The position numbers and the translations under genes were made by a program. A model generated the notes under the pieces. The model was not told the origin of the DNA, did no database searches, and saw only the letters and a list, made by a program, of their open reading frames with translations. From NCBI GenBank assembly GCA_018340375.1, contig JAFFJZ010000001.1, forward strand, positions 62,984,001 through 63,048,000: a DNA stretch of 64,000 bases, given 5' to 3'. Position 1 is the first letter of the stretch; each line of letters begins with the position of its first letter. The stretch comes from Gonatopus flavifemur (Eukaryota; Arthropoda; Insecta; Hymenoptera; Dryinidae). This document shows, piece by piece, positions 22,843 through 35,600 of this stretch.

Positions 22843-23162
22843 CGTTGAACTGTTTCTAGGTCATCAGTTTGTTCACATAGAATTTCTAGTGATCGTGCCT
22901 GAAACTCTTCTCACTGCAGAACGATGTTGAAAGTGGCTCGATTTTTGTATTCATAGCCAGCATTTTTGAATTTATATTACTACGTTCTGTTGCGGTCCTG
23001 TAATCGAGCTACTTTTTCGGGCTAATTTCAGCATCGTCACTGGAGAAGATTGATTCCTCATCAACAAGTGTTGATATTGAATCGTTGGTCTACCTGAGTC
23101 TCTGAGAAATCACTGAATTTTTCAAAAAGATGATTGAGAATTTTATAAACTTTCGATCGAGA

Positions 23163-23420
23163 CCCTGGTGGAAAAACTTTTGTTGAATTCCATTCTAAAT
23201 TTGGACACTTTTTTATTAAAAATTGACAAAAATCCACGAATCTTCACGAAAATCAAAGAAAATTGACAAATCTTCGTGAATTTGATTTAATTTCATGGAA
23301 ATTTGTTGAAATTCTACTTTTCTTGTTAATTTCTCATGAAACGAGGGTCCCATTTGTGAGTAAAATTCAACATGGAATTCAATGAAATTCAACCAAATTC
23401 AAAAATTTTTTCCACCCGGG
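23163..23420. mobile_element. MITE with CCTGGTGGAAAAA termini
   Basis: The left end CCCTGGTGGAAAAAC and the right end TTTTTTCCACCCGGG are inverted repeats. The interior is rich in GAATTTCA/TGAAATTC words. The same ends bound a larger region at about 62330-63054. Confidence 0.5.
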
Positions 23421-23699
23421 CACCTTTTTAACAATAATAATTTTCTATTTAAACGGGAACACAAACCATTTATGATGGTTACTTTCATGTTCTTGAAACA
23501 TGGAAAAATTATCTTGCGTTGTATAATTCGTTTTGTGAAGTTTCTAATATTTAAGAAAAACATATGGAAATAATGGGTGGCTAATATTGCCAGCGAGGTC
23601 GACATAGCCCACATTTACCTTGATATCATCTCATGGGATCATAAGGTTCAGAAGGGATTTTTGAAGATGCGAAAAATAAAATTTTCACAGAAAACTTTA

Positions 23700-23998
23700 G
23701 GACTAGAGCTTCTGCTCGAGAACATTTCCAATTTTCTTTACTTCTCCTCTCCTTGGTGAATAACACAACGCGCGTAAAGCATACATGGGCGCCAAATCAT
23801 TCTTTCCAAGTTCTCCATCTTTCTTCACATAGACTGTCAGTAAAAGATAAATGGCTTGAAAAGAGTGAATTGGCGGCCATGCACGCTCCTCGCACGCTGT
23901 GATTTTCACCAGGGTTATCGAGAAATTTCTCGAAAAACCAGAAGTCAAGAGAAATTCTTGAGATGGAATTGTCAAAACTCTTGAGCAGAAGCTCTACT
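23700..23998. repeat. Inverted-repeat unit with GC-richer core
   Basis: AGAGCTTCTGCTCGAGAA (about 23706) pairs with TTGAGCAGAAGCTCT (about 23981-23995). The core at 23760-23900 is GC-richer (words GCGTGCGAGGAGCGTGCATG on the minus strand) and carries a 90-codon minus-strand frame. I read this as a repeat rather than a gene, since it lies between the arms and has no splice signals. Confidence 0.45.
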
Positions 23999-25321
23999 TA
24001 AAACATCTAAATGTTTACAAGTAAATTCGAATGGCTGAAAAAAACAAGGATAACGTGTAAAAAACATTAAAGATCATGATTAAAATATCCTTGCTTAAAA
24101 AATCCTATTGAACCGATTGACTCAATTCCAACCCATAAAAAAATGGAATCAGTGGATTCTTCAATTGTATTGCTGTATCGGAATGAATAGAAATCAATCG
24201 GCTCATAGGAGAGCAGTATCTCACAGCCATACGCATGTTGTTTTGTATATATTATTTCGAATATTCTTATCTTTGAAGCATTTCTCGATACATTTCATTG
24301 TTCAAAAAATAGTTTTAGATGTTCCAATATCGAACAGATCCACATGAAATATACGAAGGACCCCACAATGTCCTGATTGTATACAACGCTAAATGCTGGA
24401 GCTACTTCAAGTGACTTCTCACAATGCATAGAAGAACTATGAAACTTTTGAAATAAAATTGCTGAATCTCAAAACGATAATTCATATTTCCAAGTGAACA
24501 AATAAGAATTTCATGAACTCGAAGCTAGAAGTACACAAAAGTTAACAAAACGCGCGACAACTTGTAAACGAAAATCTAAGACGAAAAGCTGATACATCGC
24601 CTGGAGGTTTTTATGTTCAAGACAGGCGCCCACCTTTTGATAAATCGAAAAACATTGAGACACAGGGAACATAAAAAAATATCTTTAAAGGTCTTCAGGT
24701 AAATAAACCTCATTTTTATAAATTTGATCTTTCCTGTGGTTTTGCCATGGCATCGCTTCTTCTTGAAAGATTAATAAATGAATTCATCGGTTCCAGATAT
24801 AATAATATATGTTATAAACAAGGTAAGCAATCTCATGTCAATTCAGTCACACAAGAATGAAGCTTATTCCGTAGCGACATTGAATTTAATTTTGAAGGGG
24901 AGCATGCATAATTTAAGAAGAAAATCAATTTGAAACTAAAGTGTATGCATTCCTCGTGGAAAAATGTGAAATGGCTGCTCTGCTTAAAAATACGATGCTG
25001 ATTTTGTATGAATAAGTTAAGAGTAGCAAGAAATAATTAACGTCCTTGAGTTTTCTCATTTGAAGTAGATCAAAATAATTGAGATTGTGATTCAAGGGGT
25101 TAGTAATTTGATCATTTCCGAAACATGAAATACTTTTGGAATAGTCACCGGTTGTTGATATACATTATTTTCGACGCATAACTTCTAATTATCAGTTCGA
25201 ACATTATAGCTTCTGTAGTCGTCAGGCCTGACGAGAGGGAGGGGAGGGACTGCCGGGGTATTTCACCCCGGGCCCGAAGTTCTCCCAGAGCTCTGATTTT
25301 TGCTCCCAATTTTTGAACGTA

Positions 25322-25381
25322 TACCCAATAAAACTTTCATGTTTAAAAGATATCTTTTAGACTCGAAATGTTTATTGGGTA
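25322..25381. repeat. CCCAATAAA foldback hairpin
   Basis: TACCCAATAAA and TTTATTGGGTA are perfect inverted ends, and AAAGATATCTTT forms the centre. It sits inside a GC-richer repeat (25215-25440, with GGGCCCG-type words). Related hairpins are at 62361-62402 and, partly, at 6375-6420. Confidence 0.6.
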
Positions 25382-26191
25382 GAGTTTAAGAATAGTACCT
25401 GCAGTTCAATCTTGATCTCCTCTGGGCCCGGATTTCCTCTCCTTGGTAGCATATATAATGAAATTTGAAGGACACTTGTTGGTAATAATCGAATAACATT
25501 GATCACTTGATTCTACAGAGACAATAAAATTATGATAACTTTTAATCAGGAATCAAAACAAGAAGAAGAAAGTGAGGGACTGTAATAGAATTCTTGTCTC
25601 GCTAAAAAATGAATTTTAGCTTCGAATCCAAATAAAGGAAAATTTTCATTTTGTTCTCGTTTCTAAAATTTTATTCCTTGGAACACAGTTTCTAATTCTA
25701 TTCGACGAATGTTGTGAAAATAACTTTGCACTTGAACTGAATTTTGAATATTATGAAATTTTATATTTCCAATGCGATATTAACTCACGATGTATCGCAC
25801 CCATATATTTTGAAAACAATTACTCTTAAGAACTCAGATTTATTTGGAATATTATTATTCGTATCAAATTTACTTACATATCATTTAAGCTATCCATTCA
25901 TATCACCTTTCTCATACAGTGGAAGTAAAATTTCAAATGTTCGAAGATTCTTAATTGAATATTTACTTAATAGTTGAAGATACATTATTTTTTCCCTGAG
26001 AATCATTTGAATTCAACTATATATAACCTTACTACTAATCGTGACAATTTATCGTTGTTCACGTTTTTACCACAAAGTTGTAATACTTGAGAAAATTATT
26101 TATGATGAAAAAAAAGGAACGAAAAGAACACATTTTTGAACATGAAAATGCCAAAAAATGTTCATAGTGTATTTGATTCTCATAAAAGCAC

Positions 26192-28438
26192 TCATGCCTG
26201 TAATAACAAGTCCATGTAAGCTCCTGTTATTAAATTATCCTTCTGTATATTCAACTTCTCCATCAAATTTTCAGCGATCTTTTGGCCTGTTTCAACATCT
26301 TGATCGTCATTCAATACCACCTGAAATCAATAGTGTTAAAATCAAAATTATATAGAATTCTTCATCAGTAGTCACTTCATTATCAAATCCTCAATGTGCT
26401 TTGCTTTCATGCATGAATGTAGCTGAACATTATGAAAATTATTTCAACTAATGCACCTTAATTGAATCAACTATTCCAGCGGTCAAGCAATATTTTTGAC
26501 AAAAATAAAAGAAAATTATTGGTCAGCTCAAATTTTCTATAGTGACTATGACTATGAAAAATACCATTTATTGTTAATTTTTCTCTTAACACCTCTCAGT
26601 TCTTTTCTCACGCGAACTTCACCCAAAGAGAGCATGAAGCTCCAACAAGCATTCAGAATAAATCACTATCATCATAAATCAGACGGAAGCTTCGTTCGAG
26701 CTAACTTTTAGGTCTTAAGGGGTTACTAGCGCGATTGCCATCCGAACAAATTGGCTAGAAAATGATACGTCAATACGATAGAAAGAGAGGTTCCTTAACG
26801 TCACTAGTATCCCTTCATAACATTCCCCAAAGTGCCAATGAGCGTTGAAATGTCCGCTTGAGAATGCCTTCGAGGAAGATTCATAGAACGTTCATCGAAG
26901 TCTTTTCAAAGGTTCAAGTATGTTTTAAAGGAAATTGTAATTATAAATATAATTGTTTTAGGAGAATCTTCGACAAACGTCCTCTGAACCTTCCTTGAAG
27001 ATTTTCTCAAGCGGACAGTAACGTTTAGCGGACCTTCGCCGAACGTTTATGAACACAAACTTCAGCTCCAATGGAGCTTCAGATTGATCTATGTTGATCT
27101 ATTCTGAACATTTGTACATTGTACGCAGCTTCATGTTATCTTCAGGCATTGATGTGAATGAATAGCAACTCATTATTTGGATAGAAATAATGAATTATCG
27201 AGACATTTTAGTAAGAATATTGAAAAATTTAGATACTAGACAACTTGGCTCATCAATGAAAAAATATATTCATTGCTGGTAACTTTCAAAAGTAATCAAT
27301 CATCTTGAGAACATGTTATAGAAATAAAATTCAAAAAACGTAATACAAATGATAACAAAGGTGCTCCAAGTACATAAAATGCTAAAGTTCATTACAAATT
27401 GTGAGATTCAAAACAATAATACAAACTTCTAATTCCATGAACTTTCCTAATCCTTCGACTTCATCCACATGTATTCGAGTCTGTCCAACAAGATATAGAT
27501 GTCTTGTCTTTTTTACTGTTCCTAAAACGCCATTGGACCAAGACAAAATTGTTTTAATTTCTTTCGAAGTTTCTGCATTCAAGGTCGTTTTATAATAATT
27601 AGATAGTTTTGGCCCTGCCGTATTGGGTCGATCATAGAAGATGAGGACTGCATTTCCATCCTGTAACATGCAAATTCACGAGTTAAATATCTAAAGCTCA
27701 AGATATAGATGAAAAACTATCAGCAGATTATTGTAATTTTCAACTATTCGAAAAAGAAAAAAAAAGAATAATTGTATTCGAAGTTACATCAATCAGCGGA
27801 TAGCTTCTAACCGATAGTTTCAGCTCCATTTCAATATTGAAAATCGTAATACAGTACGTCAAAGTGAAATATCATTTAAGGAATATGAAGGTTGAATATC
27901 TTGAAAATGATCACCGTGTAAATATGAATAACAACAATAATTTGCGTTTTTACATACAAGCAACAGTATTGTTGATTGATTTTGTTTTATGAAATTTTGT
28001 AATACACAAAACACTTATAGCAACATTCGAGCTAGTCCAAGCAATACAAAATTATGAAAATATTTTCATTTGTACATTCCCCTTACAGAATAATCATCGC
28101 GTATTTGGAAAATTCTTGTGCTGCTTTAGAGGTTATAAAACACTCCTTATAGTGAATTTTCGGATAAACTCAATGTTAGAGGTTTATAGGTGCATAAATC
28201 TAATGAATTATTTAAATCCGATCAAGGTAATACATTCATTCATTGCACCAATATCATTTAAGCGATGAAAAACCATTACGCTTACTTGAAATTGCCGCAG
28301 CTTCAATCTGCCGGATGGAACTTTGAAAAACGTATCAACTTGCTCTTGAATTTCACCATCGCTTCCACTTAATGTTTTCGCCTTTGAGATTAATTCATCG
28401 GCGTTATCGATTTTGGCTTTGATTTCAACGTTTCGCAT
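26192..28438 (-). CDS. CYTH-domain protein (triphosphate tunnel fold)
   Basis: Three minus-strand exons (28286-28438, 27427-27660, 26192-26320) join in phase 0 to give 171 aa. The CYTH family (class IV adenylyl cyclase CyaB and thiamine triphosphatase fold) binds triphosphate compounds with metal in a beta-barrel tunnel. The start MRNVEIKAK carries the N-terminal strand motif, here N-x-E-x-K-x-K rather than the usual E-x-E-x-K. GRLKLRQF (about 44-51) and IFYDRP (about 58-63) supply the basic tunnel residues, and FMELE (near 125-129) the acidic pair. The third exon (VVLNDDQDVETGQ... to YMDLLLQA) is short and is found only through its acceptor. Insects have a conserved uncharacterised member of this type, and I infer that this is it; the substrate is unknown. 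Residue positions are approximate. Confidence 0.85.
26848..27020. repeat. Hairpin-forming repeat TGTCCGCTTGAGAA
   Basis: TGTCCGCTTGAGAA (26851-26864) and TTCTCAAGCGGACA (27004-27017) are perfect inverted repeats. Weaker pairing (GAACGTT/AACGT, TCTTCGA/TCGAAG) continues inside. It lies downstream of no gene on this strand, within intron 2 of the CYTH gene. Confidence 0.55.
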
Positions 28439-28839
28439 GATTTTCAGTACTAAAAAAGAATTGAAAACTTCTTTAATGACTTCTAATCTTCTACTGTCAC
28501 CGTTTGTATCGTTGACAAACCATCCCGCCCGAATTCAAATTCGAATTCAATCTTCTGGACCATTTATTCCATTGGTGGAGCCATAGCAATACTGAATAAA
28601 TACTGCACGATATTTGGCTACTTTTCTTCCAATTGGTTATTCTAATCAATGATAATAAATGATACCTCGATACCTCGATTCCAGTAGATGTTAGAATTTC
28701 GCAGCGGCTTGACAAATTTTCACCAACGTGAACGTTCATGTGTTTTGAAATTTCTGTAAATTGATTGGGAAACAATAGTACAATAGCTGGAACTTATTTA
28801 ACATAATTTTGTATAAACAATTATATAAATTTATATAAA
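28439..28839. promoter_or_regulatory. Divergent promoter region, CYTH gene and MCTS1
   Basis: Only 401 bases separate the two start codons, which point away from each other, so both promoters and 5' UTRs must lie here or overlap. I see no TATA box at a suitable place for either gene. An arrangement like this is common for housekeeping genes. Confidence 0.6.
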
Positions 28840-31371
28840 ATGTTCAAAAAGTATGTAAAAACTACCACCGGTATGTTACATTAAATATCATATAACCTCC
28901 TCAACTATTATGAACATTTATTTTCATTATTGTTATAGATTTGATGAGAAAGACAGTATCTCAGGGATTCAACAATTAAAATCCTCTGTACAAAAAGGTA
29001 TACGTTCAAAAATATTAGAGCTTTACCCTCATCTGGAGAGTCACATCGATCAAATAATTCCTAAGAAGGATTCTTTTCGTATTGTAAAATGGTAAGTTTT
29101 GTAAACATTCGACTGGTTTTTTGAAATTAACAAATTTCCCTGTGAATTCATCTCTGTATGTCTCTGTAGAAAAATTTGAATGGGGTAAGTAAGATTTGAA
29201 ACAATGAATTCAATGGATGCAAAATGCGGTTTGGTTTATTCTTCACGTTTGTTATTTATATTGAGAAGATATTGCAACTTCTTCAGACTGTTCATACATT
29301 GACACACTCGTCGGACTTATTACATGATTGAATTATATTCTTTTTGGTATATTTCAATATTCTTCAGCGACGAAATAACATTATGATTGATTTATCTGTT
29401 CATACTATATTCACAATAATCTATTTTTAATATTACTTTTGTTTCAGTCACGATCATATAGAAATCATAGTGAATGCAGCAGGAGAACTCTTATTTTTTC
29501 GCCAACGTGAAGGTCCCTGGATGCCAACTCTAAGATTAATACATAAATGTATGTAACATATCAAATTATTGAAAACACACTGATTAACATTAAGAAATGA
29601 TTCTTATCTTGATAAGAAAGACAATTGAAATGATAAATATTGCAACTTGAGGGTCATTGATCAGTCTTATATTTCAGATCCATTTTTCCTACCAAAACAA
29701 CAAGTGGATAAAGGAGCAATTAGATTTGTTCTTAGTGGAGCAAACATCATGTGTCCAGGGTTAACATCCAAAGGTGCACGTATGACGCCAGTAGAGAAGG
29801 GAACAGTTGTTGTATCCTTCTGATGAATTTACCACTTTTCATTGTATTGCTCATTCCACTTCTATTTCAAGATTTTTTAATTTTCCATTTCATTCTACTT
29901 TTAACAAATGTTGATGATATATTTTATGTTTAATTAAAGGATGTTGTCTTGTTTGTTGACTCCTTGCCACTGGAACAGCACGAAACAGTACCTCCCTACT
30001 TTCCCCTACTTTGAAAACCCCATTGATTTTTTCCCAAATTTCAATGAAATTTGGCAAGCTCAATGGGTTTCTTCATATAAAAGGGGTTCTCCCATATAAA
30101 AAGTGAACAGTGAGGAAAATTTCCAGGGGCAAAGAGTTCATCTTGAATATTATTTTCAATAAATAAAACTCAATGTTGATGTTGTCGATTGGAATAAATC
30201 AAAATGGACTGATGAATGAAAATTAAAACAATCATCAGTTCTATATTTCAGAAAAACAAAACAGAATAGAAGTACATGTTCAATTACACAAAAAGAAAGA
30301 TTATTCCTTTAACATTTAGAACAGGTTGTTATGGCTGAAGGGAAACAACATGCACTGGCAATTGGAATCACCACTTTATCAGTGGACGACATGTAAGTGA
30401 CAATTTTCCTATACTTCCATTGGTTGGTCAATCAAAGAAAATGAATAATAGAATTATTTGTAATCTTTGACGAATTGAATATTTCCGTTTCTTCTTAATG
30501 CAAAAAAATAGCTTTTCCACCTTTCAAATATTGAAATGAATACAGTTACAAATCTTATCTATTAATCTTGAAATGTGTTAATATAGCTGTAATCTCCCAA
30601 TTCTTCAGTACTCTTGTTCTTGGATTTGAAAAGTAATCAATTTTCAAATGAAATGTTAAAATTTTGTATTCAAAAATACAATGAAATACACAAAAATACG
30701 AAGATTACAAATAATTTTTCTCACGAGAGAATAAATTTTTGAAACGTAACTGGATCAAAACACATCTAATATTGATTCTCAGAGTATTGTATCCCTGTAA
30801 ATATTATTGCTATCTACAAAATTTACTTGATTAATATGAATTAATTTAATGAATGTTTGCTTTTAATGACGAACTAGAGTGGCGAAAGAGTTGATGGATA
30901 TTTTGTTTCTCCACTTTTTACTATAAAACAAAATAATCCATTGTACTTACATTATTATAGTATCGTTAATGCTCTAATAAGAACCACCTAAGAAAAGCTT
31001 GTACAAAATTATATGATAGTCTTTTTCTTATTACATCCCATCATTTTATGGTTCAGCATGTAAGGTATATCAATATTACGATACATGAAAATCCATCAGA
31101 AATGCAAGAAAAATATCTCACAAAAGCAGGAACTTTTGAAAAATGTTAGTAACAAAATATTAAAATTTCAATCATGGTTAGTATTCTTCGACTCAATCGG
31201 TTTTATCAAAATCATTCATTCCAATAACTGACACATCTTCCAAATTTCACCAAAGACTATTGAAACACGTTTTATTTTATTTTTTTCAGAATCAAAGTGA
31301 ACAAAGGAGTAGGAATAGAAAATTGTCATTATCTGAACGACGGATTATGGCAAATGAAAACTGTAAAATAA
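28840..31371 (+). CDS. MCTS1: MCTS1, malignant T-cell-amplified sequence 1
   Basis: Six plus-strand exons (28840-28850, 28939-29091, 29448-29548, 29678-29811, 30325-30392, 31290-31371) join in frame to 182 aa; vertebrate MCTS1 has 181. The protein starts MFKKFDEKDS, has the N-terminal domain with [20 protein letters not shown], and a C-terminal PUA domain with [18 protein letters not shown] (about 99-116) and [14 protein letters not shown]. It ends [21 protein letters not shown]1 pairs with DENR and acts on the 40S ribosome in translation re-initiation and tRNA/mRNA recycling. The first exon codes for only three residues and part of the fourth. Intron 4 has a U12-type donor. AATAAA is at 31399-31404. 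Confidence 0.96.
29964..30140. repeat. Dispersed repeat, copy 2, in MCTS1 intron 4
   Basis: CCACTGGAACAGCACGAAAC and the later CAATGAAATTTGGC and GAGGAAAATTTCCAG match the parts at 9580-9650 and 9958-10075. This copy lacks the insertion seen there. It lies inside the putative U12-type intron. Confidence 0.65.
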
Positions 31372-31398
31372 GAGAAAGATTAACGGATGTAAAGGATC

Positions 31399-31431
31399 AA
31401 TAAAAAAAAAATACTGAAAGACGTATTTAAT
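31399..31431. terminator. Facing poly(A) signals of MCTS1 and SMARCE1
   Basis: AATAAA at 31399-31404 on the plus strand lies 28 bases after the MCTS1 stop. ATTAAA on the minus strand (31426-31431) lies about 230 bases after the SMARCE1 stop. If both are used, the two mRNAs overlap at their 3' ends. The minus-strand signal is the less certain. Confidence 0.5.
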
Positions 31432-31658
31432 ATCTCATTTACAAATTGTATACGTTTATACTATGTCCTGAATGTTAATAAATGATGTACTGCGGCATCA
31501 ATGATTACAACTGTTCTGAGAATAAACATACATTCGTCAAAAAAACTGATATAAAATTGAGAAAAATTTTACCTTTCACGTACATAATACTTTAACAAAC
31601 ATTGTAAAAATGGAAGAAAAATTCATTGGATCCTCTGTTGTGTGCCGAAGAAAATCGA

Positions 31659-32547
31659 TTAAGTAGAACCCGACTTCATGTCCGCTTGGCCCTCTCCTCC
31701 TTGATTATCTGAAAGAACCGAACGTTCATTTTCGCCGTGTCCAGGCGTTGGTGAGTATGAAGGATTATTTGAATCCGGTGCAGGCCCAGTGTTAGTACCC
31801 GAGACTGGTACAGTGTTATTACCAGCACCACTTTCTCCCACCGAATGTGGAGACTGTGGATGATAATGTGGACTATGCGGACTATGAGGACTGTGCGCGT
31901 GCGGACGACCCATGTGTGGCGCGTATTGACTATATGGCTGATGATAGTAGGGATGTGCATATTGTGCATAAGGTTGAGGATGATATTGTTGTGAATAGCC
32001 ATATGGATGAGGAGGTCTGGGAGCTAATGGAACGTTTTGAGCTTGCTGACCAGGACTTGGTTGATACTGTTGTGGATAACCTTGATTAGGTGAAACCATA
32101 GGTGATGTGTGAGGATTTGTGGCTGGTCCTGAAGATACAAGAACTTGCTGAGATCCTTGTTGATTCGCTTGATGAGGTGGCATGGCATGATTGGTCATCA
32201 TTCCCGGTTGATGCGGATGCGTTGAAGGGGCAGGGGAAGATACCGGAGAGGCTACCGATGCGCTTATCGGTGCAGGTACCGATGTTACCGCTGTCGTGGA
32301 TGGAGCCGTCGTTGTCGTACTTATGGACTGTGATTGCTGTTGCATCGCAGACGATGGGGTTGGCGTTGGTGGTGCCGGAGGTGGTGTAGGTGGGGCTGAT
32401 TGAGCGGAAGGTGGTTGATGTTGAGCTGGAAGGGGTTGATTCTGTTGTTGAGGTGGGGACTGCTGTTGATGCGGTTGATGTTGAGGTGGTTGCTGATGCT
32501 GAGGAGCAGGAGGCTGTTGTTGATGTTGTTGTTGTTGCTGCTGCTGC

Positions 32548-32591
<44 letters not shown>

Positions 32592-32602
32592 CTGCTGCTG
32601 CT

Positions 32603-32633
<31 letters not shown>

Positions 32634-35600
32634 TTGCAATGGTAATTGTGGATGTTGCGTCTGAGGAGGGAGTGATGGTGGATGCGACGGTGGTTGCTGA
32701 ATCTGTTGAGAAGGCATATGAGGCATCGGTTGTTGGTGTTGTTGATGTTGAGACATTTGTTGCTGATGCTGTTGAGTCATGGATTGTTGTTGTGGCATAG
32801 GTTGATGCTGAGGCATATTTGGTTGATGCTGTTGCGGCATCGGTGGTTGATGCATAGTTTGTTGAAGTTGTTGAGACATTGGTGGTGGTGGTGGTTGATG
32901 CGGAGGTATGGGTTGTTGATGCGGTGGTATTGCTGTCTGATGTGTCTGGGACAGTGGTGGTTGTGGTTGATGATGCTGTTGAATCGGAGGATTCGTAGGT
33001 GCATAAATTCCTGTACTAGGTGCATGCTGGTGATTATTCCCTTGAATCGGTGAAGTTTCCATCTTAGTCTCATTATATGGGGGAGATGGAGTTTCTTTCT
33101 TCATATCACTCGCTTTTTCAACCCCATTAGGTTTTCTTTCAGGCATATCAGTATCAGCGCTCTAAAATTTGATAAAATATACTTTATGTATGACATATCC
33201 TTTTCTTGCATGGCTCCAACATTATTGTGATTAATCAACACAATAATTCCTGAATAGTTTTCAATGTTCATGGAATAAAATTCCAAGCAGTAATAAACAC
33301 GTAAGTATTTCATGCAATTTTACATTTCATTATGCAAGGTAAATGAAAGATTGTTTAAATTAATGTGATTTAATCTATTTTGAAACAGTAAGAAAACATT
33401 CCATTCCTTTTGACATTCTCCAAACATGAAAATATAATAATCTGTATAATCTTGAATATATTACTTTCTTTATGAAGATCACAATACATATTTACATTCT
33501 ACTCAAATGAATTTAAATATTTACATCAGGAGGTGTTTCATCGTTCATAGAAGCTGGGGTTGGCGTGGGTGTAGAATTTGGCGTTGATTCGTTTGACGCT
33601 GGACCATCGGATCGAGTACTCTCTGTACCCTTCAACCTCTCTCGTCTAAGAGCTTCGTACTGCCTTTCGACCATTTCTTTGAAGCTCTCTTCATCAACTG
33701 CAGGTTTACAATGCTGAAGAAATTCAATTACGTGATTTTTTAGGTACAATCTTAAAAATTCGAACTCACGACGTGTAACTTACTTTCTTCAATTCTTCTT
33801 GAAATATTTCACTTGTTTCAATGAATTTACGTTTCTTTGCTTCGAACTTTTCCTCGATTTGTTGTAATTCTGCTTCCAACTTTCTCTGTAAATTTTTTTT
33901 TATAAGGCACACATGTGGATATTCAAAATAAAGGTTTACAACCAAATTAATCTTACCTGATGATTGGTCAATGATGTCACCTGACGACGCAAAACCTGCA
34001 TTCTCTGAGTGGTGACGACTGAACGTACGTCAGGAACTACAGTGTCACTGAAAATCTCATTGATTAGTCGATGATTTCGGGTATATCGAGAGTATGCCAC
34101 GTGTTTCACTAAATATCCGTCGTCTTCGTCTATAAATTAGTAATTCATTATCAATAAAATTTTGATAAATGAATTTCAAAAAATTGTACCAATAGTTATC
34201 TTTATGCATTAATATTTCCTCATTCGGAGTTCAAAATAGATGCCAATAAATCAAAATAGGGTAGAAGAAGAATTAAATATAAAAATCAAGTTCATGAGAT
34301 AGAATAGCCCTTAATTGATATCGCGGTCTGTGATACCGTTGAGAGAAAAATTCCAATGCCAATTAATGATGTCGATCCTGAGTGAGAACGGATCGATCCT
34401 AGGATCAAACCTATTTGGATATAGATCGGTAATACACATCAATTTTATGACTCACGAAAAATATCGATCCTACAGGATCAACAAGCCATTCAAATCAAAT
34501 GTAGAATAACATATTTGTATAACGAAATAAAAATTCATTGATTCATGTGAATATTTTTTCATTTTCGTTCAATCGTTATTTTCTCTCCAGGACTCATTTG
34601 TGAATTTGATTCTATGAAGTTTTTTAATTGTGATGGATTGATAAGACACAATTTAAATCAATTGATGGATTTTGATTCCAAAAATTTGTTTACAATTCTT
34701 GGTGGAATAAAATTTCGTCAACAAACTTGGAAATGAAAAAAGAATCGCTCCATGATGGAACTGATTGTTCAAGGATTGTTCGGCAAATGATCGATGTTTT
34801 TTCCTTCAAAAGATCGACATCACTAGCCTAAAATCCTCCATCTGACTGGATTTAAAGACATTGTGTATCCACAGATTTCTGCACTTAGTACGTCTCTGTT
34901 TCTCTAAGTTAGAAAAACTACTGTAGAGTGAACAAAACCTGAAGTATCAAACTTTGAAACATTTTCACAAAATTAACGATACCAATTAAAGGACAGCATA
35001 GGTATTACAACTCAAATCAAACTCTGATTTAAAAAAATGTGATGATTTTGTCATACCATCATCATCCTCTGCTGGGAGAATATCAATTCTCCTATCTTGC
35101 GCAGCTTGGCCTTTGCCGCTACCTGAAGAACGTTCATGGCTTTCTCGATCATCATTACTCCCCTGCGCTGCACACATCGCTGTATCGAAGCAAACGAAAA
35201 TTCATAATATCAGTATATTAATATTTTACAAAATGTATACCTTAATGTGATCAACTTACCAGATTTACCCCGATTCTTAGCGGCGATATAAGCCAAGTAT
35301 GCAGGAGAATTATGGTATGTTTTCAAACTCCTTTCATATTCCACCTAATTGAAAAAGTTCATGATTATTGAAACATATGCAATGGATTAAAAATGATTTA
35401 TAACCAAAAACTTCATGCTGTATAAAGAATCCTGTTCAATCGATTGGAATGAATTGATGATTTGAATTCCAATTAATGTGGTTTGTAGTGGAAATAACAA
35501 TCTATAACTAACGCGTGGTTAACAATTCTTCCCACCTCAACAGAAAGAATTAAACCAAATAAATGTCCATAAACTCATTATTTCACAAGAATTTACCTTT

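Larger units (their letters stand above)
19069..26191. other. Intergenic region between CAPA and the CYTH gene
   Basis: About 7 kb without a supported gene. It contains foldback repeats at 20121-20289, 23163-23420, about 23700-23998 and 25322-25381, and a short tandem repeat at about 22798-22842. Open frames at 20947-21285, 21398-21580 and 22413-22784 are of ambiguous composition and have no consistent exon chain. Confidence 0.5.

Noticed and set aside
32390..33073. Long Leu-, Val- and Asp-rich open frames on the plus strand opposite SMARCE1
   Set aside because: They are shadows of the CAG/CAA and His/Pro codon tract of the SMARCE1 last exon; the minus-strand frame fits the gene's splice chain.
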